DNA from: Serratia marcescens subsp. marcescens ATCC 13880
GTDB lineage: Bacteria; Pseudomonadota; Gammaproteobacteria; Enterobacterales; Enterobacteriaceae
NCBI RefSeq assembly: GCF_017299535.1
Contig: NZ_CP071238.1
Span: 2,294,001 to 2,358,000 of the forward strand
DNA: 64,000 nt
Reading direction: 5' to 3'
Part shown: piece by piece, positions 45,611-53,972 of the stretch
How the letters are laid out: the number at the start of each line of letters is the position of its first letter
Numbering within the stretch: position 1 is the first letter of the stretch
Position numbers and translations under genes: made by a program
The notes under the pieces: generated by a model
The model's database searches: none
Seen by the model: the letters and a program-made list of their open reading frames with translations, nothing else
What the model was told of the DNA's origin: nothing

Positions 45611-45651
45611 CACGAAATATCTTGATCATACACGAAACTGCACGATAGTAT
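45611..45651 (+). promoter_or_regulatory. 10-bp-phased CACGA repeats over the Nudix promoter
   Basis: CACGA occurs at 45611, 45631 and 45641, with a degenerate CTTGA at 45621, giving a strict 10-bp period on one face of the helix. They cover TTGATC (45622-45627) and TAGTAT (45646-45651), an 18-bp-spaced promoter for the Nudix gene. Probable DeoR-family operator. Confidence 0.6.
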
Positions 45652-45680
45652 CAATTTCCTTCCTCTGGCGGAGTAAACCG

Positions 45681-46274
45681 ATGATAGCCACCAAAGACAG
45701 GGTTCGCATTGTCGAAACCCGGGTGTTGTCCGATGACTGGTACCTGCTGAAAAAAAACACCTTTGATTTTCTGCGGCGCGACGGCGTCTGGCAACGGCAA
45801 AGCCGTGAGACTTACGATCGCGGTGACGGCGCGGTGATTTTGCTGTTCAACCGGCAGGCGAAAACGGTGATCCTGACGCGCCAGTTCCGCTTTCCGGTGT
45901 TCGTCAACGGTCATGACGGCATGCTGATTGAGGCCGCCGCCGGGCTGTTGGACGACGCGTCGCCGGAGGCGCGCATCCGCGCCGAAGTTGAAGAGGAAAC
46001 CGGCTATTTCGTGCATAACGTGGAGAAAGTGTTTGAGGCGTACATGAGCCCTGGCTCGGTCACCGAAAAGCTGCACTTTTTCGTCGGTGAATATCAGGCG
46101 AACGATCGCCTCAACGAGGGCGGCGGGCTGGCGGCGGAGGGCGAGGATCTGGAGGTGCTCGAGCTGCCGCTGGCGCAGGCCCTGCAGGCGGTTCGTCAGG
46201 GTACGATCGTTGACGCCAAAACCATCATGCTGCTGCAGTTTGTCGCCTTGAACCGGACGTTGGAGGAAGAATGA
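45681..46274 (+). CDS. Nudix hydrolase, NudK-like
   Basis: A 197-aa Nudix enzyme resembling E. coli NudK (GDP-mannose pyrophosphatase) and ADP-sugar hydrolases: YDRGDGAVILLFNRQAKTVIL, RQFRFPVFVNG and LIEAAAGLLDD leading into the Nudix helix ARIRAEVEEETGY. The Nudix box is slightly atypical: one residue short, and the RE pair reads AE. The EExG part is intact. The ATG follows GGCGGAG. It overlaps the next gene by 4 bp, so both are co-translated. Confidence 0.85.
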   Translation: MIATKDRVRIVETRVLSDDWYLLKKNTFDFLRRDGVWQRQSRETYDRGDGAVILLFNRQAKTVILTRQFRFPVFVNGHDGMLIEAAAGLLDDASPEARIRAEVEEETGYFVHNVEKVFEAYMSPGSVTEKLHFFVGEYQANDRLNEGGGLAAEGEDLEVLELPLAQALQAVRQGTIVDAKTIMLLQFVALNRTLEEE

Positions 46275-46642
46275 TGAAAGCACAACAAATCTTGATCGCC
46301 GGCCCCTATCGCAGCGGCACCGATGGCGATCCGCAGCGTATCGCCGCCAATCTGGCGCGCCTGGAACAGGCGGCGCTGGCGGTTTACCAGCGGGGGCACG
46401 TGCCGGTGATCGGCGAGTGGCTGGCGCTGCCTTTGGCGGCCGCGGCCGGTTCCACTCAGGTTGGCGATGCGGTCAGCGAGGCGTTTCTTTATCCGGTGGC
46501 TCACCGACTGATTGCGCAGTGTCAGGCGGTGTATCGCATCGAAGGGGCGTCTGCGGGGGCCGATAACGACGTGCGGTTGGCTAACGAATGGGGATTGACG
46601 GTCTATCGTCATCTGGAGGAAATCCCGTCTGTTCAGGCGTAA
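46271..46642 (+). CDS. DUF4406 / nucleoside deoxyribosyltransferase-like protein
   Basis: A 123-aa cytosolic protein with ILIAGPYRSGTDGDPQRIAAN and GADNDVRLANEWGLTVY, the layout of small nucleoside 2-deoxyribosyltransferase-like (DUF4406) proteins. The catalytic residues cannot be assigned with confidence. ATGATG overlaps the Nudix TGA. Together with the Nudix protein and the nearby add, it suggests a nucleotide or nucleoside clean-up task. Confidence 0.7.
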   Translation: MMKAQQILIAGPYRSGTDGDPQRIAANLARLEQAALAVYQRGHVPVIGEWLALPLAAAAGSTQVGDAVSEAFLYPVAHRLIAQCQAVYRIEGASAGADNDVRLANEWGLTVYRHLEEIPSVQA

Positions 46643-46646
46643 CGGA

Positions 46647-46668
46647 GGGGCGGGCAGAGGCTCGCCCC
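46647..46668. terminator. Hairpin between convergent DUF4406 and malY genes
   Basis: GGGGCG (46647-46652) and CGCCCC (46663-46668) around a 10-nt loop; no strong T-run. Confidence 0.4.
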
Positions 46669-46674
46669 CTCGCG

Positions 46675-47856
46675 CTATTGCTCGTCCAGCACCAACCTCA
46701 ACCCGGCGATCAGCTTGTCCATGCCGGCTTCCAGCTTGCTGCGCGGGCAGCCGACGTTGAGGCGCACGAACCCGCGGCCTTCTTCGCCGTAGGTAAAGCC
46801 CGGCATGATCGCCACCTTTTCGCGCTCGATCAGCGCCTGCTGCAGCGCCCGATCGTCCACGGCCAGCGGCCGCAGATCGATCCAGGCCAGGTAGGTGGCC
46901 TGCGGCGGGCGCCAGCCCAGCGCGGGAAACGCCTGCTCCAGCCGCTCGGCGACGTAGGTCAGATTATCCTGCAGATAGTCGCGCAGGGCATCCAGCCAGG
47001 GTGCGCCGTGGCGATAGGCGGCCACGTGCGCCGCCACCGCCAGCACCGCCGGTGAGGAGAGGCCGTCGCGGGCTTTGAGCTGCTGGAAATAGGCTTCGCG
47101 GCTGGCGTCGTCGCTGATAAAGCCGTAGGCGCCGGTCAGTGCCGGAATGTTAAAGCTCTTGGAGCCGGAGGTCAGCAAGGCCCAGGCGCCGGTCGCCACC
47201 TGGCTCCACGGCGTATGGCGGTGTTCACCCCATGCCATATCCATGTGGATTTCGTCGCTGATGACGCGCACGTCGTGGCGCTCGCACAGTTCGGCCATCT
47301 GCTGCAGCTCGTCGCGGCGCCACACCTTGCCGGTGGGGTTGTGCGGGCTGCACAGCAGCAGGATCTTGGTTTGCGGCCGCGCCAGCAACGCCTCAAGGTG
47401 CGCCATGTCGCAGCGCCAGTCGTCGCCGGCCTTGTGCAGCGGGCAGGCCAGCAGCTGGCGTTGGTTGGCGAGGATCACCTTGTAGAAGGCGTCGTAAGCC
47501 GGGGTATGGGTCACCACATAGTCGCCCGGTACGGACCATTGGCGGATCAGCTGCGCCGCCATGTAGATAACGGAAGGGCCGTACACCGCCGTTGCGGTGT
47601 CGATGGCGACGTTGAAACGTTGCTGATACCAGTGGCGCAGCGCGCCGAGAAAATCTTCGTGCTGCCAGCGGCTGTAGCCCAGCACGCCGTGCTGCAGGCG
47701 CTGTTGCAGCGCCTCGAGAATGCACGGCGCGGTGGCGAAATCCATATCGGAGATGGTGAACGGCAGCAGGTCGTCGCTGCCGAAACGATCGGCGATATAG
47801 TCCCACTGGGTGCACCAGGTGCCGTGGCGGTCGATCGGGGTGGAGAAATCAAACAT
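46675..47856 (-). CDS. malY: PLP-dependent cystathionine beta-lyase/Mal regulator MalY
   Basis: A 393-aa fold-type I PLP enzyme with beta C-S lyase activity; E. coli MalY also restrains the maltose activator MalT. DMDFATAPCILEAL, CSPHNPTGKVW, ISDEIHMDMAWG and the Schiff-base Lys in LTSGSKSFNIPAL are present. The ATG overlaps the malX 3' end by 8 bp. Regulated with malX by MalI. Confidence 0.95.
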   Translation of the reverse strand: MFDFSTPIDRHGTWCTQWDYIADRFGSDDLLPFTISDMDFATAPCILEALQQRLQHGVLGYSRWQHEDFLGALRHWYQQRFNVAIDTATAVYGPSVIYMAAQLIRQWSVPGDYVVTHTPAYDAFYKVILANQRQLLACPLHKAGDDWRCDMAHLEALLARPQTKILLLCSPHNPTGKVWRRDELQQMAELCERHDVRVISDEIHMDMAWGEHRHTPWSQVATGAWALLTSGSKSFNIPALTGAYGFISDDASREAYFQQLKARDGLSSPAVLAVAAHVAAYRHGAPWLDALRDYLQDNLTYVAERLEQAFPALGWRPPQATYLAWIDLRPLAVDDRALQQALIEREKVAIMPGFTYGEEGRGFVRLNVGCPRSKLEAGMDKLIAGLRLVLDEQ

Positions 47857-49468
47857 GGGTGGCTCCCTGCAGCGCCGCGGCAGGTTGCGCCGTGGCTATC
47901 AGTGAGTCTAATTCATCTTTCACCGATTGCACCTGCGGGCCGATCACCACCTGCAGATTGTGGTCGTTGAGATGCACCACGCCGATGGCGCGATTGGCTT
48001 TCAGCGCCGCGTCGTCCACCCGGCTCATGTCGTTGACCGACAGGCGCAGGCGGGTGATGCAGTTGTCCAGCGTAATGATGTTGCCCGGGCCGCCGAGCGC
48101 CGCCAAAATCGCCGGCACATTGTAGCCGGATTTGCCCACCGCGCCGCTCGGCGCGCTTTGGCTGACGGCGCTGTCGCTCTCACGGCCCGGCGTTTTGATG
48201 TTAAAGCGCTGGATGGCGAAGCGGAAAATGGCGTAATAGCCGACGAACCAGACGGCGGCCACCACCGGCACCAGATACCACTTGGTGGCGGTGCCGTGCA
48301 GAATGCCGAACACCACGAAGTCGATGATATTGCCGTCGGTGTTGCCGATGGTCACGCCCAGCAGCGCCATCACGGTAAAGCCCAACCCGGTGAGCAGCGC
48401 GTGGATCAGATACAGGAACGGCGCGACGAACAGGAACAGGAACTCGATCGGCTCGGTGGTGCCGCCAACCACGCAGGCCACCACGCCGGAAATCAACAGC
48501 CCTTTGATTTTATGGCGGTTCTCCGGTTTGGCGCAGTGGTACATCGCCAGCGCCGCGCCCGGCAGGCCGCCGAGAAACGCCGGCATTTTACCCTGCGACA
48601 GGAAGCGGGTGGCGCTCTCGGCGAAGCCGGTGGTGGTCGGACAGGAGAGCTGCGCCTGGAAGATGGTCAGGGCGCCGCTGACGCTGTGGCCGCACACCTC
48701 CATCGTGCCGCCTGCCTCGGTAAAGCGGATCAGCGCCACCAGAATGTGCTGCAGGCCGAACGGCAGCAGCAAGCGTTCGCCGGTGCCGAACAGCATCGGG
48801 CCAAAGGCGCCGGCGCTGTTGATCACCCAACCCAGCCCGGTGATGCCGGCGGCGAACCACGGCCAGATCAGCGGGATCACCAGGCCGCACAGCCCCAGCA
48901 CCACGGTGGTCACGATCGGCACGAAGCGCGTGCCGCCGAAGAACGCCAGCGCGTCCGGCAGGCGGATGGTGTGGAAGCGTTCATGCAGGCGATAGACGAT
49001 GATGCCGACGATTACCGCGCCGAGGATGCCGGTATCGATCGACTGAATGCCGAGGATGTTCTGGATATTGTTGGCTTTCAGCACCAACGGATCGCTGGTG
49101 GGCAGCACGCCGGCGGCGGTCAGGTAGAAGTTGGTGCCCAGATTCAGCACGGCGAAGCCGACGAAACCGGAGAAGGCGGCGACGCCTTTGTTTTCGCGCG
49201 CCATGCCCAGCGGAATGGCGATGGCGAACATCACCGGCAGGAAGCTGAAGGCGAAGGAGCCTACCTTGCTCATCCAGGTAAAGATCAGCTGGAAGATCGG
49301 GTGGCCGATAAACGGCATCAGGGTGATCACGTCGCGGCTGCTCAGCGAGCTGCCGATCCCCAGCATGATGCCGCAGAAAGAGAGCAAGGCGACGGGCAAC
49401 ATGAACGTTTTGCCCAGGCTCTGGAAGAACTCCCAGAGGGTGATTTTGGGTTTGTTGGCTGCTGACAT
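47849..49468 (-). CDS. malX: PTS glucose/maltose-type EIICB permease MalX
   Basis: A 539-aa phosphotransferase-system enzyme II. The EIIC domain (about 1-410, ten or so helices) contains the sugar-binding SCPTTTGFAESATRFLSQGK and GGTTEPIEFLF; the EIIB domain follows after a linker and has the phosphorylatable Cys in ITLDNCITRLRLSVND. It imports and phosphorylates a sugar, glucose or maltose in E. coli, not proven as physiological. It forms an operon with malY behind the MalI operators. Confidence 0.95.
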   Translation of the reverse strand: MSAANKPKITLWEFFQSLGKTFMLPVALLSFCGIMLGIGSSLSSRDVITLMPFIGHPIFQLIFTWMSKVGSFAFSFLPVMFAIAIPLGMARENKGVAAFSGFVGFAVLNLGTNFYLTAAGVLPTSDPLVLKANNIQNILGIQSIDTGILGAVIVGIIVYRLHERFHTIRLPDALAFFGGTRFVPIVTTVVLGLCGLVIPLIWPWFAAGITGLGWVINSAGAFGPMLFGTGERLLLPFGLQHILVALIRFTEAGGTMEVCGHSVSGALTIFQAQLSCPTTTGFAESATRFLSQGKMPAFLGGLPGAALAMYHCAKPENRHKIKGLLISGVVACVVGGTTEPIEFLFLFVAPFLYLIHALLTGLGFTVMALLGVTIGNTDGNIIDFVVFGILHGTATKWYLVPVVAAVWFVGYYAIFRFAIQRFNIKTPGRESDSAVSQSAPSGAVGKSGYNVPAILAALGGPGNIITLDNCITRLRLSVNDMSRVDDAALKANRAIGVVHLNDHNLQVVIGPQVQSVKDELDSLIATAQPAAALQGATHV

Positions 49469-49528
49469 AACCGACTTCTCCTGGCGAAAAGACGAGCAAA
49501 AAAGGGACTTCTGATTAGGTAAAAAGAA

Positions 49529-49544
49529 GATAAAACGTTTTACC
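49529..49544. promoter_or_regulatory. MalI operator 1 (malX side)
   Basis: GATAAAACGTTTTACC differs at one base from the E. coli MalI operator GATAAAACGTTTTATC. It lies 60 bp upstream of the malX ATG. Confidence 0.9.
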
Positions 49545-49606
49545 TAGCAAAAATGCGCCGCCAATCACAAATCTGCCGCCCGGTTTTTGGCGACAATGCG
49601 GCAGGC

Positions 49607-49622
49607 AGTAAAACGTTTTACT
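49607..49622. promoter_or_regulatory. MalI operator 2 (malI side)
   Basis: AGTAAAACGTTTTACT is a perfect 16-bp palindrome with the same TAAAACGTTTTA core, 78 bp from operator 1 and 69 bp before the malI ATG. Confidence 0.9.
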
Positions 49623-49691
49623 GAGCTAACGGATTCGGTATACCCTTGATCATTACGGCGCGGGTTGCCCAGGAACGGGTTCGCAGAGACT

Positions 49692-50723
49692 ATGAGCATC
49701 AAAAAAATCACCATCACCGATGTGGCGCAGCAGGCGGGCGTGTCGGTCACCACGGTTTCCCTGGTGTTGAGCGGCAAGGGGCGCATTTCGCCGACCACCG
49801 CCGAGAAGGTCAATCAGGCGATAGAGCAGCTGGGTTATGTGCGCAATCGCCAGGCGGCGACGCTGCGCGGCGGGGAGTCCGGAGTGATTGGCCTTATTCT
49901 GCGCGACATCTGCGAACCCTTCTATGCCGAAATGACCGCCGGGCTGAGCGAAGCGCTGGAGGCGCACGACAAGCTGCTGTTTTTAACCCAGAGCGGGCGC
50001 GACGGCCAGGGCTTGCAGCGGGCGTTTGACGCGCTGCTGGCGCAGGGCGTCGACGGCATCGTGCTGGCGGGCGGCATCCGCGCGGCGGCTGGGCTGAAGG
50101 AAAAGGCGGCCGAGCAGGGCGTGCCGCTGGTCTGCGTGGCGCGCTCCAGCGGTCTCGATGGGGTGGACGTGGTGCGCCCGGACAATATGCAGGCCGCCAA
50201 GCTGGCCACCGAATTTTTGATCAAACGCGGTCACAGCCAAATCGCCTACCTCGGCGGCCAGAGCGACTCATTGACGCGCGCTGAGCGGTTGGGCGGTTTT
50301 TGCGCCACGCTGGTGCAGTACGGCCTGCCGTTTCGCAGCGAATGGATCGTCGAGTGCGATTGCCGGCAGCGTGAGGCGGCGGAAGCGGCAGAGCAACTGC
50401 TGCGCCACTACCCGAATATTACCGCCATCGTCTGCCACAAGGCGTCGGTGGCGCTCGGCGCCTATTTTGGCCTGACGCGCAGCGGCCGCAGCATCGGCTC
50501 GGACGGGGTCGACGCCTACTATGGCCGGCAGGTGGCGCTGATCGGTTTCGGCGACGTGCCGGAGGCCGAACTGACCGAGCCGCCGCTGACCTTCGTCTCC
50601 AGCTCGGCGCGGGAAGTGGGGCGCAGCGCCGCCGCGCGCCTGCTGCAGCGCATCGGTGACGCCGATCTGCCGGCGCAGAACGTCATTTTGCCGCCGACGC
50701 TGATCCGGCGCGGCTCCGCCTAG
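49692..50723 (+). CDS. malI: LacI-family repressor MalI
   Basis: A 343-aa LacI-type regulator with the headpiece ITDVAQQAGVSVTTVSLVLSG and hinge NRQAATLRGGESGVIGL, followed by the periplasmic-binding-protein-like core. The ATG at 49692 gives the E. coli start; an ATG nine codons earlier is not needed. It is divergent from malXY. Its TAG overlaps the ampR stop on the other strand by 4 bp. Confidence 0.95.
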   Translation: MSIKKITITDVAQQAGVSVTTVSLVLSGKGRISPTTAEKVNQAIEQLGYVRNRQAATLRGGESGVIGLILRDICEPFYAEMTAGLSEALEAHDKLLFLTQSGRDGQGLQRAFDALLAQGVDGIVLAGGIRAAAGLKEKAAEQGVPLVCVARSSGLDGVDVVRPDNMQAAKLATEFLIKRGHSQIAYLGGQSDSLTRAERLGGFCATLVQYGLPFRSEWIVECDCRQREAAEAAEQLLRHYPNITAIVCHKASVALGAYFGLTRSGRSIGSDGVDAYYGRQVALIGFGDVPEAELTEPPLTFVSSSAREVGRSAAARLLQRIGDADLPAQNVILPPTLIRRGSA

Positions 50724-51601
50724 TCCCGCCGCTGTTCCTCTTCCGCCTCCCGGCGGATCCAGCCGATAAAGGTTTTCATCGCCGGCGTCAGATCCCGCGA
50801 TTTCAAATGGGTCAGCCAGTAGGCACCGAGCGCGGCCTCGGCGGCGAATGGCCGCTGCAGCGCACCGGCGGCCAGTTCGCGGCGGAACATGCTGACCGGC
50901 GCCAGCGCCACGCCGTCGCACTGGATCGCGCCTTCCACCATCAGCCGGGATGAGTCGAACACCGGTCCGTTGATCCGCCACGGCGTCACCTGCGCAGCCG
51001 TGAACCAGCGCTCCCATTCATCCTTGCGGTAAGTGCGCATCAGCTGCTCGTGCTGCAGATCCTGCGGCGTGCGCAAGCGCGCGGCGACCGCCGGCGGGCA
51101 GAGCACCGTCAGCGGCGCGTCGAACAGCTTGATATTGCAGGTGGCGGGCCAGAGACCTTCGCCGAAACGGATGGCGAAATCCATGCCGTCGGCCGACAGA
51201 TTGACCAGGTTGTTGTGGGTCAGCACCCGCAGATCGATGAACGGATGCGCCGCGCGGAACGCCGCCAGCCGCGGCATCAGCCAGCCGACGGCGAAGGTGC
51301 CGACCACCGCCACCGTCAGCACCTCGTGGAAATGCCCGCCTTCGAACTGCTGCAGCACCGCCTCGATGCGGTCGAAAGCGTCGCTCAACACCGGCAGCAG
51401 CGCCTGGCCCTCTTCGGTCAGATCCAACCCGCGCGGCAGGCGGCGGAACAGCTGAATGCCCAGCTGTTCTTCCAGCATGCGCACCTGCTGGCTGACGGCG
51501 GCCTGGGTGACGCGCAGCTCCAGGCCGGCGCGGGTGAAGTTCAGGTGGCGGGCGGAGGATTCGAACGCCCGCAGGGCGTTGAGGGGAAGTCGGTTGCGCA
51601 T
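50720..51601 (-). CDS. ampR: LysR-family regulator AmpR
   Basis: AmpR controls ampC, being inactive with UDP-MurNAc-pentapeptide and activated by anhydro-muropeptides from cell-wall recycling. The 293-aa product has the typical AmpR N-terminus (MRNRLPLNALRAFESSARHL) and helix-turn-helix (ELRVTQAAVSQQVRMLEEQ), and the AmpR-specific effector region VVGTFAVGWLMPRL and FAIRFGEGLW. It is divergent from ampC across 206 bp. It converges on malI with a 4-bp overlap. Confidence 0.96.
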   Translation of the reverse strand: MRNRLPLNALRAFESSARHLNFTRAGLELRVTQAAVSQQVRMLEEQLGIQLFRRLPRGLDLTEEGQALLPVLSDAFDRIEAVLQQFEGGHFHEVLTVAVVGTFAVGWLMPRLAAFRAAHPFIDLRVLTHNNLVNLSADGMDFAIRFGEGLWPATCNIKLFDAPLTVLCPPAVAARLRTPQDLQHEQLMRTYRKDEWERWFTAAQVTPWRINGPVFDSSRLMVEGAIQCDGVALAPVSMFRRELAAGALQRPFAAEAALGAYWLTHLKSRDLTPAMKTFIGWIRREAEEEQRRD

Positions 51602-51649
51602 TGTCGATAGCCATAAGTTTTTCTTTATGCTGGCTGAAATTATTATCGC

Positions 51650-51678
51650 TTGTCAACCCGACGGCAAAATCCGATATT
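51650..51678 (+). promoter_or_regulatory. ampC promoter
   Basis: TTGTCA (51650-51655), a 17-bp spacer and GATATT (51673-51678). The implied start near 51682-51685 gives a leader of about 124-126 nt, the length I recall reported for S. marcescens ampC. The AmpR site should lie just upstream, between 51602 and 51649, but I could not fix its limits. Confidence 0.75.
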
Positions 51679-51683
51679 TGGCG

Positions 51684-51710
51684 CGGCTGCTGAGAGCGTC
51701 GCGGCAGCCG
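51684..51710 (+). promoter_or_regulatory. 5' stem-loop of the ampC leader
   Basis: CGGCTGC (51684-51690) and GCAGCCG (51704-51710) pair around a 13-nt loop at the very 5' end of the predicted mRNA. This agrees with the known stem-loop in the S. marcescens ampC leader that prolongs mRNA half-life. The rest of the leader (51711-51807) is unstructured by eye. Confidence 0.75.
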
Positions 51711-51807
51711 TAAAGGAATGACATCATCAACCAGGGAAAGCGCCGTGCATGACGCCAATAAAAACTTTTGGCCGCGGCCGATGCCCTGCAACCGAAGAGC
51801 CTCTATC

Positions 51808-52944
51808 ATGACGAAAATGAACCGCCTGGCGGCCGCACTGATCGCCGCACTGATCTTGCCGACCGCGCACGCCGCGCAGCAGCAGGATATCGACGCCGTT
51901 ATTCAGCCGCTGATGAAAAAATATGGCGTGCCGGGCATGGCGATCGCCGTGTCGGTCGACGGCAAACAGCAGATTTACCCGTATGGCGTCGCCTCGAAGC
52001 AGACCGGCAAACCGATCACCGAGCAGACGCTGTTCGAAGTGGGCTCGCTGAGCAAAACCTTCACCGCGACGCTGGCGGTCTATGCGCAGCAGCAGGGCAA
52101 GCTGTCGTTCAACGATCCGGCCAGCCGCTACCTGCCCGAGCTGCGCGGCAGCGCCTTCGACGGCGTCAGCCTGCTGAATCTGGCGACGCATACCTCCGGC
52201 CTGCCGCTGTTCGTGCCGGACGACGTGACCGACAACGCCCAACTGATGGCCTACTACCGGGCCTGGCAGCCGAAACATCCGGCGGGCAGCTACCGCGTCT
52301 ATTCCAACCTCGGCATCGGCATGCTGGGCATGATCGCCGCCAAGAGCCTCGACCAGCCGTTTACCCAGGCGATGGAGCAGGGGATGCTGCCGGCGTTGGG
52401 CATGCGCCACACCTACGTTCAGGTGCCGGCGGCGCAGATGGCCAACTATGCGCAGGGCTACAACAAGGACGATAAGCCGGTGCGGGTCAATCCCGGCCCG
52501 CTGGACGCCGAGTCTTACGGCATCAAGTCCAACGCTCGCGATCTGATTCGCTATCTGGACGCCAACCTGCAGCAGGTGAAGGTCGCGCAGCCGTGGCGCG
52601 AGGCGCTGACCGCGACGCACGTCGGTTATTACAAGGCGGGCGCGTTCACGCAGGATCTGATGTGGGAGAACTACCCGTACCCGGTGAAATTGTCTCGTTT
52701 GATCGAGGGCAACAACGCCGGGATGATCATGAACGGCACGCCGGCTACCGCCATCACGCCGCCGCAGCCGGAATTGCGCGCCGGCTGGTATAACAAAACC
52801 GGCTCTACCGGCGGTTTCTCCACCTACGCGGTGTTTATCCCGGCGAAGAATATCGCCGTGGTGATGCTGGCCAACAAATGGTTCCCGAACGACGATCGGG
52901 TCGAGGCGGCTTACCGCATCGTGCAAGCGTTGGATAAGCGCTGA
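51808..52944 (+). CDS. ampC: Class C beta-lactamase AmpC (SST-like)
   Basis: A periplasmic serine cephalosporinase. The 378-aa precursor has a signal peptide ([22 protein letters not shown]) and all class C motifs: S-L-S-K at precursor residues 80-83 (catalytic Ser80), YSN in RVYSNLGIG and KTG in [11 protein letters not shown]. The sequence agrees with the S. marcescens chromosomal enzyme as I recall it. The ATG at 51808 is chosen because it opens the signal peptide. Inducible expression through the divergent ampR is expected. Confidence 0.97.
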   Translation: MTKMNRLAAALIAALILPTAHAAQQQDIDAVIQPLMKKYGVPGMAIAVSVDGKQQIYPYGVASKQTGKPITEQTLFEVGSLSKTFTATLAVYAQQQGKLSFNDPASRYLPELRGSAFDGVSLLNLATHTSGLPLFVPDDVTDNAQLMAYYRAWQPKHPAGSYRVYSNLGIGMLGMIAAKSLDQPFTQAMEQGMLPALGMRHTYVQVPAAQMANYAQGYNKDDKPVRVNPGPLDAESYGIKSNARDLIRYLDANLQQVKVAQPWREALTATHVGYYKAGAFTQDLMWENYPYPVKLSRLIEGNNAGMIMNGTPATAITPPQPELRAGWYNKTGSTGGFSTYAVFIPAKNIAVVMLANKWFPNDDRVEAAYRIVQALDKR

Positions 52945-52950
52945 TCGTGG

Positions 52951-52971
52951 GGGGCGCCGTCGGGGCGCCCC
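52951..52971. terminator. Hairpin between convergent ampC and lysR genes
   Basis: GGGGCGCC (52951-52958) and GGCGCCCC (52964-52971) with a 5-nt loop; no T-run, so activity is uncertain. Confidence 0.5.
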
Positions 52972-52973
52972 TG

Positions 52974-53879
52974 TTACCGGTGCTGTCGATCTCGCCGCTC
53001 GCGCATGAAGTCGATAAAGGCGCGCAGCTTGAGCGGCAGATGCCTGCCGGCGGGAAAGTAGATGAAAAATCCCGATGCCTCGCTGGCATACTCCGGCAGC
53101 ACTTCCACCAGATCGCCCTGCGCCAGCTCCTGCAACACCGTGCCCTGAAAACGCTGTGCGATACCCAGCCCCGCCAACGCCGCATCCTTGATCAGCCGAT
53201 CTTCGTTAAAGATCAAACTGCCGCTGACGTCCAGCGCCCGCTCATCGCCGTGCCGGCTGAAATACCAGGGTTCCAATTTGCCGCTGCCGGGAAAACGGTA
53301 GCGCAGGCAATGGTGCGCAAGCAGATCGTCCGGCGTGGCCGGCGCGCCGCAACGCGCCAGATAGTCGGGCGAGGCGACCAGCACCCGGCGCTGGCCGTTG
53401 TCGATTGGCACGGCGATCATGTCCTTTTGCAACATGGCGTGCATGCGAATGCCGGCATCGAAACTGCCCAGCACCAGATCGGAAAAGCGATCTTCGGTAA
53501 ACAGCTCAAGCTGCACTTCGGGATAGCGTCGCTGAAATTCCGCCAGGTGCGGCATCACCAGCAGCGAAGCGGCCAACTGCGGCAGCGTAATGCGCAGCAG
53601 GCCCGCCGGCTGCGCGCCCAGGGCGCGCACGTCGTCCGCCGCCACGTCGATCTGGCTCATGGCCGGCGACACCTTCTGATAGAACAACCGGCCCTCGTCG
53701 CTGAGGCGCACCGAGCGGCTGGTGCGGTGGAATAACCTCACTCCGAGCTGATTCTCCAGCGCCTGAATGTTTTGCGACACCGCCGGCGGCGTGACGCCCA
53801 GTTGGCTGGCCGCGCGGGTAAAGTTGCCCAGCCGTGCCACGGCTTCGAAATAGGGCAGCAGTTGCAGGAGTGAACTCAT
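52974..53879 (-). CDS. LysR-family transcriptional regulator
   Basis: A 301-aa LTTR: helix-turn-helix GNFTRAASQLGVTPPAVSQN followed by a substrate-binding domain of the CrgA/YafC-like subgroup (LLRITLPQLAASLLVMPHL, VLGSFDAGIRM). It is divergent from a beta-lactamase-fold serine hydrolase gene with a 15-bp palindrome between them, so it probably regulates that gene. The effector is unknown. Confidence 0.87.
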   Translation of the reverse strand: MSSLLQLLPYFEAVARLGNFTRAASQLGVTPPAVSQNIQALENQLGVRLFHRTSRSVRLSDEGRLFYQKVSPAMSQIDVAADDVRALGAQPAGLLRITLPQLAASLLVMPHLAEFQRRYPEVQLELFTEDRFSDLVLGSFDAGIRMHAMLQKDMIAVPIDNGQRRVLVASPDYLARCGAPATPDDLLAHHCLRYRFPGSGKLEPWYFSRHGDERALDVSGSLIFNEDRLIKDAALAGLGIAQRFQGTVLQELAQGDLVEVLPEYASEASGFFIYFPAGRHLPLKLRAFIDFMRERRDRQHR

Positions 53880-53896
53880 CTATTAATAACCTGTGC

Positions 53897-53911
53897 TTAA
53901 TGATTCATTAA
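53897..53911. promoter_or_regulatory. LysR-type palindrome between the divergent genes
   Basis: TTAATGATTCATTAA is a perfect 15-bp palindrome with an LTTR-like T-N11-A frame, 18 bp before the regulator start and 62 bp before the hydrolase start. Confidence 0.55.
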
Positions 53912-53972
53912 ATTATGCCTTATTTTAATTTATGACGAACGTTTTAGACTGGTTTTACTTTCCCTCAGCGAG

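Noticed and set aside
47927-49465. A 512-codon frame antisense to malX
   Set aside because: Product is His/Arg/Gln-rich with no domain; malX on the other strand is clear.
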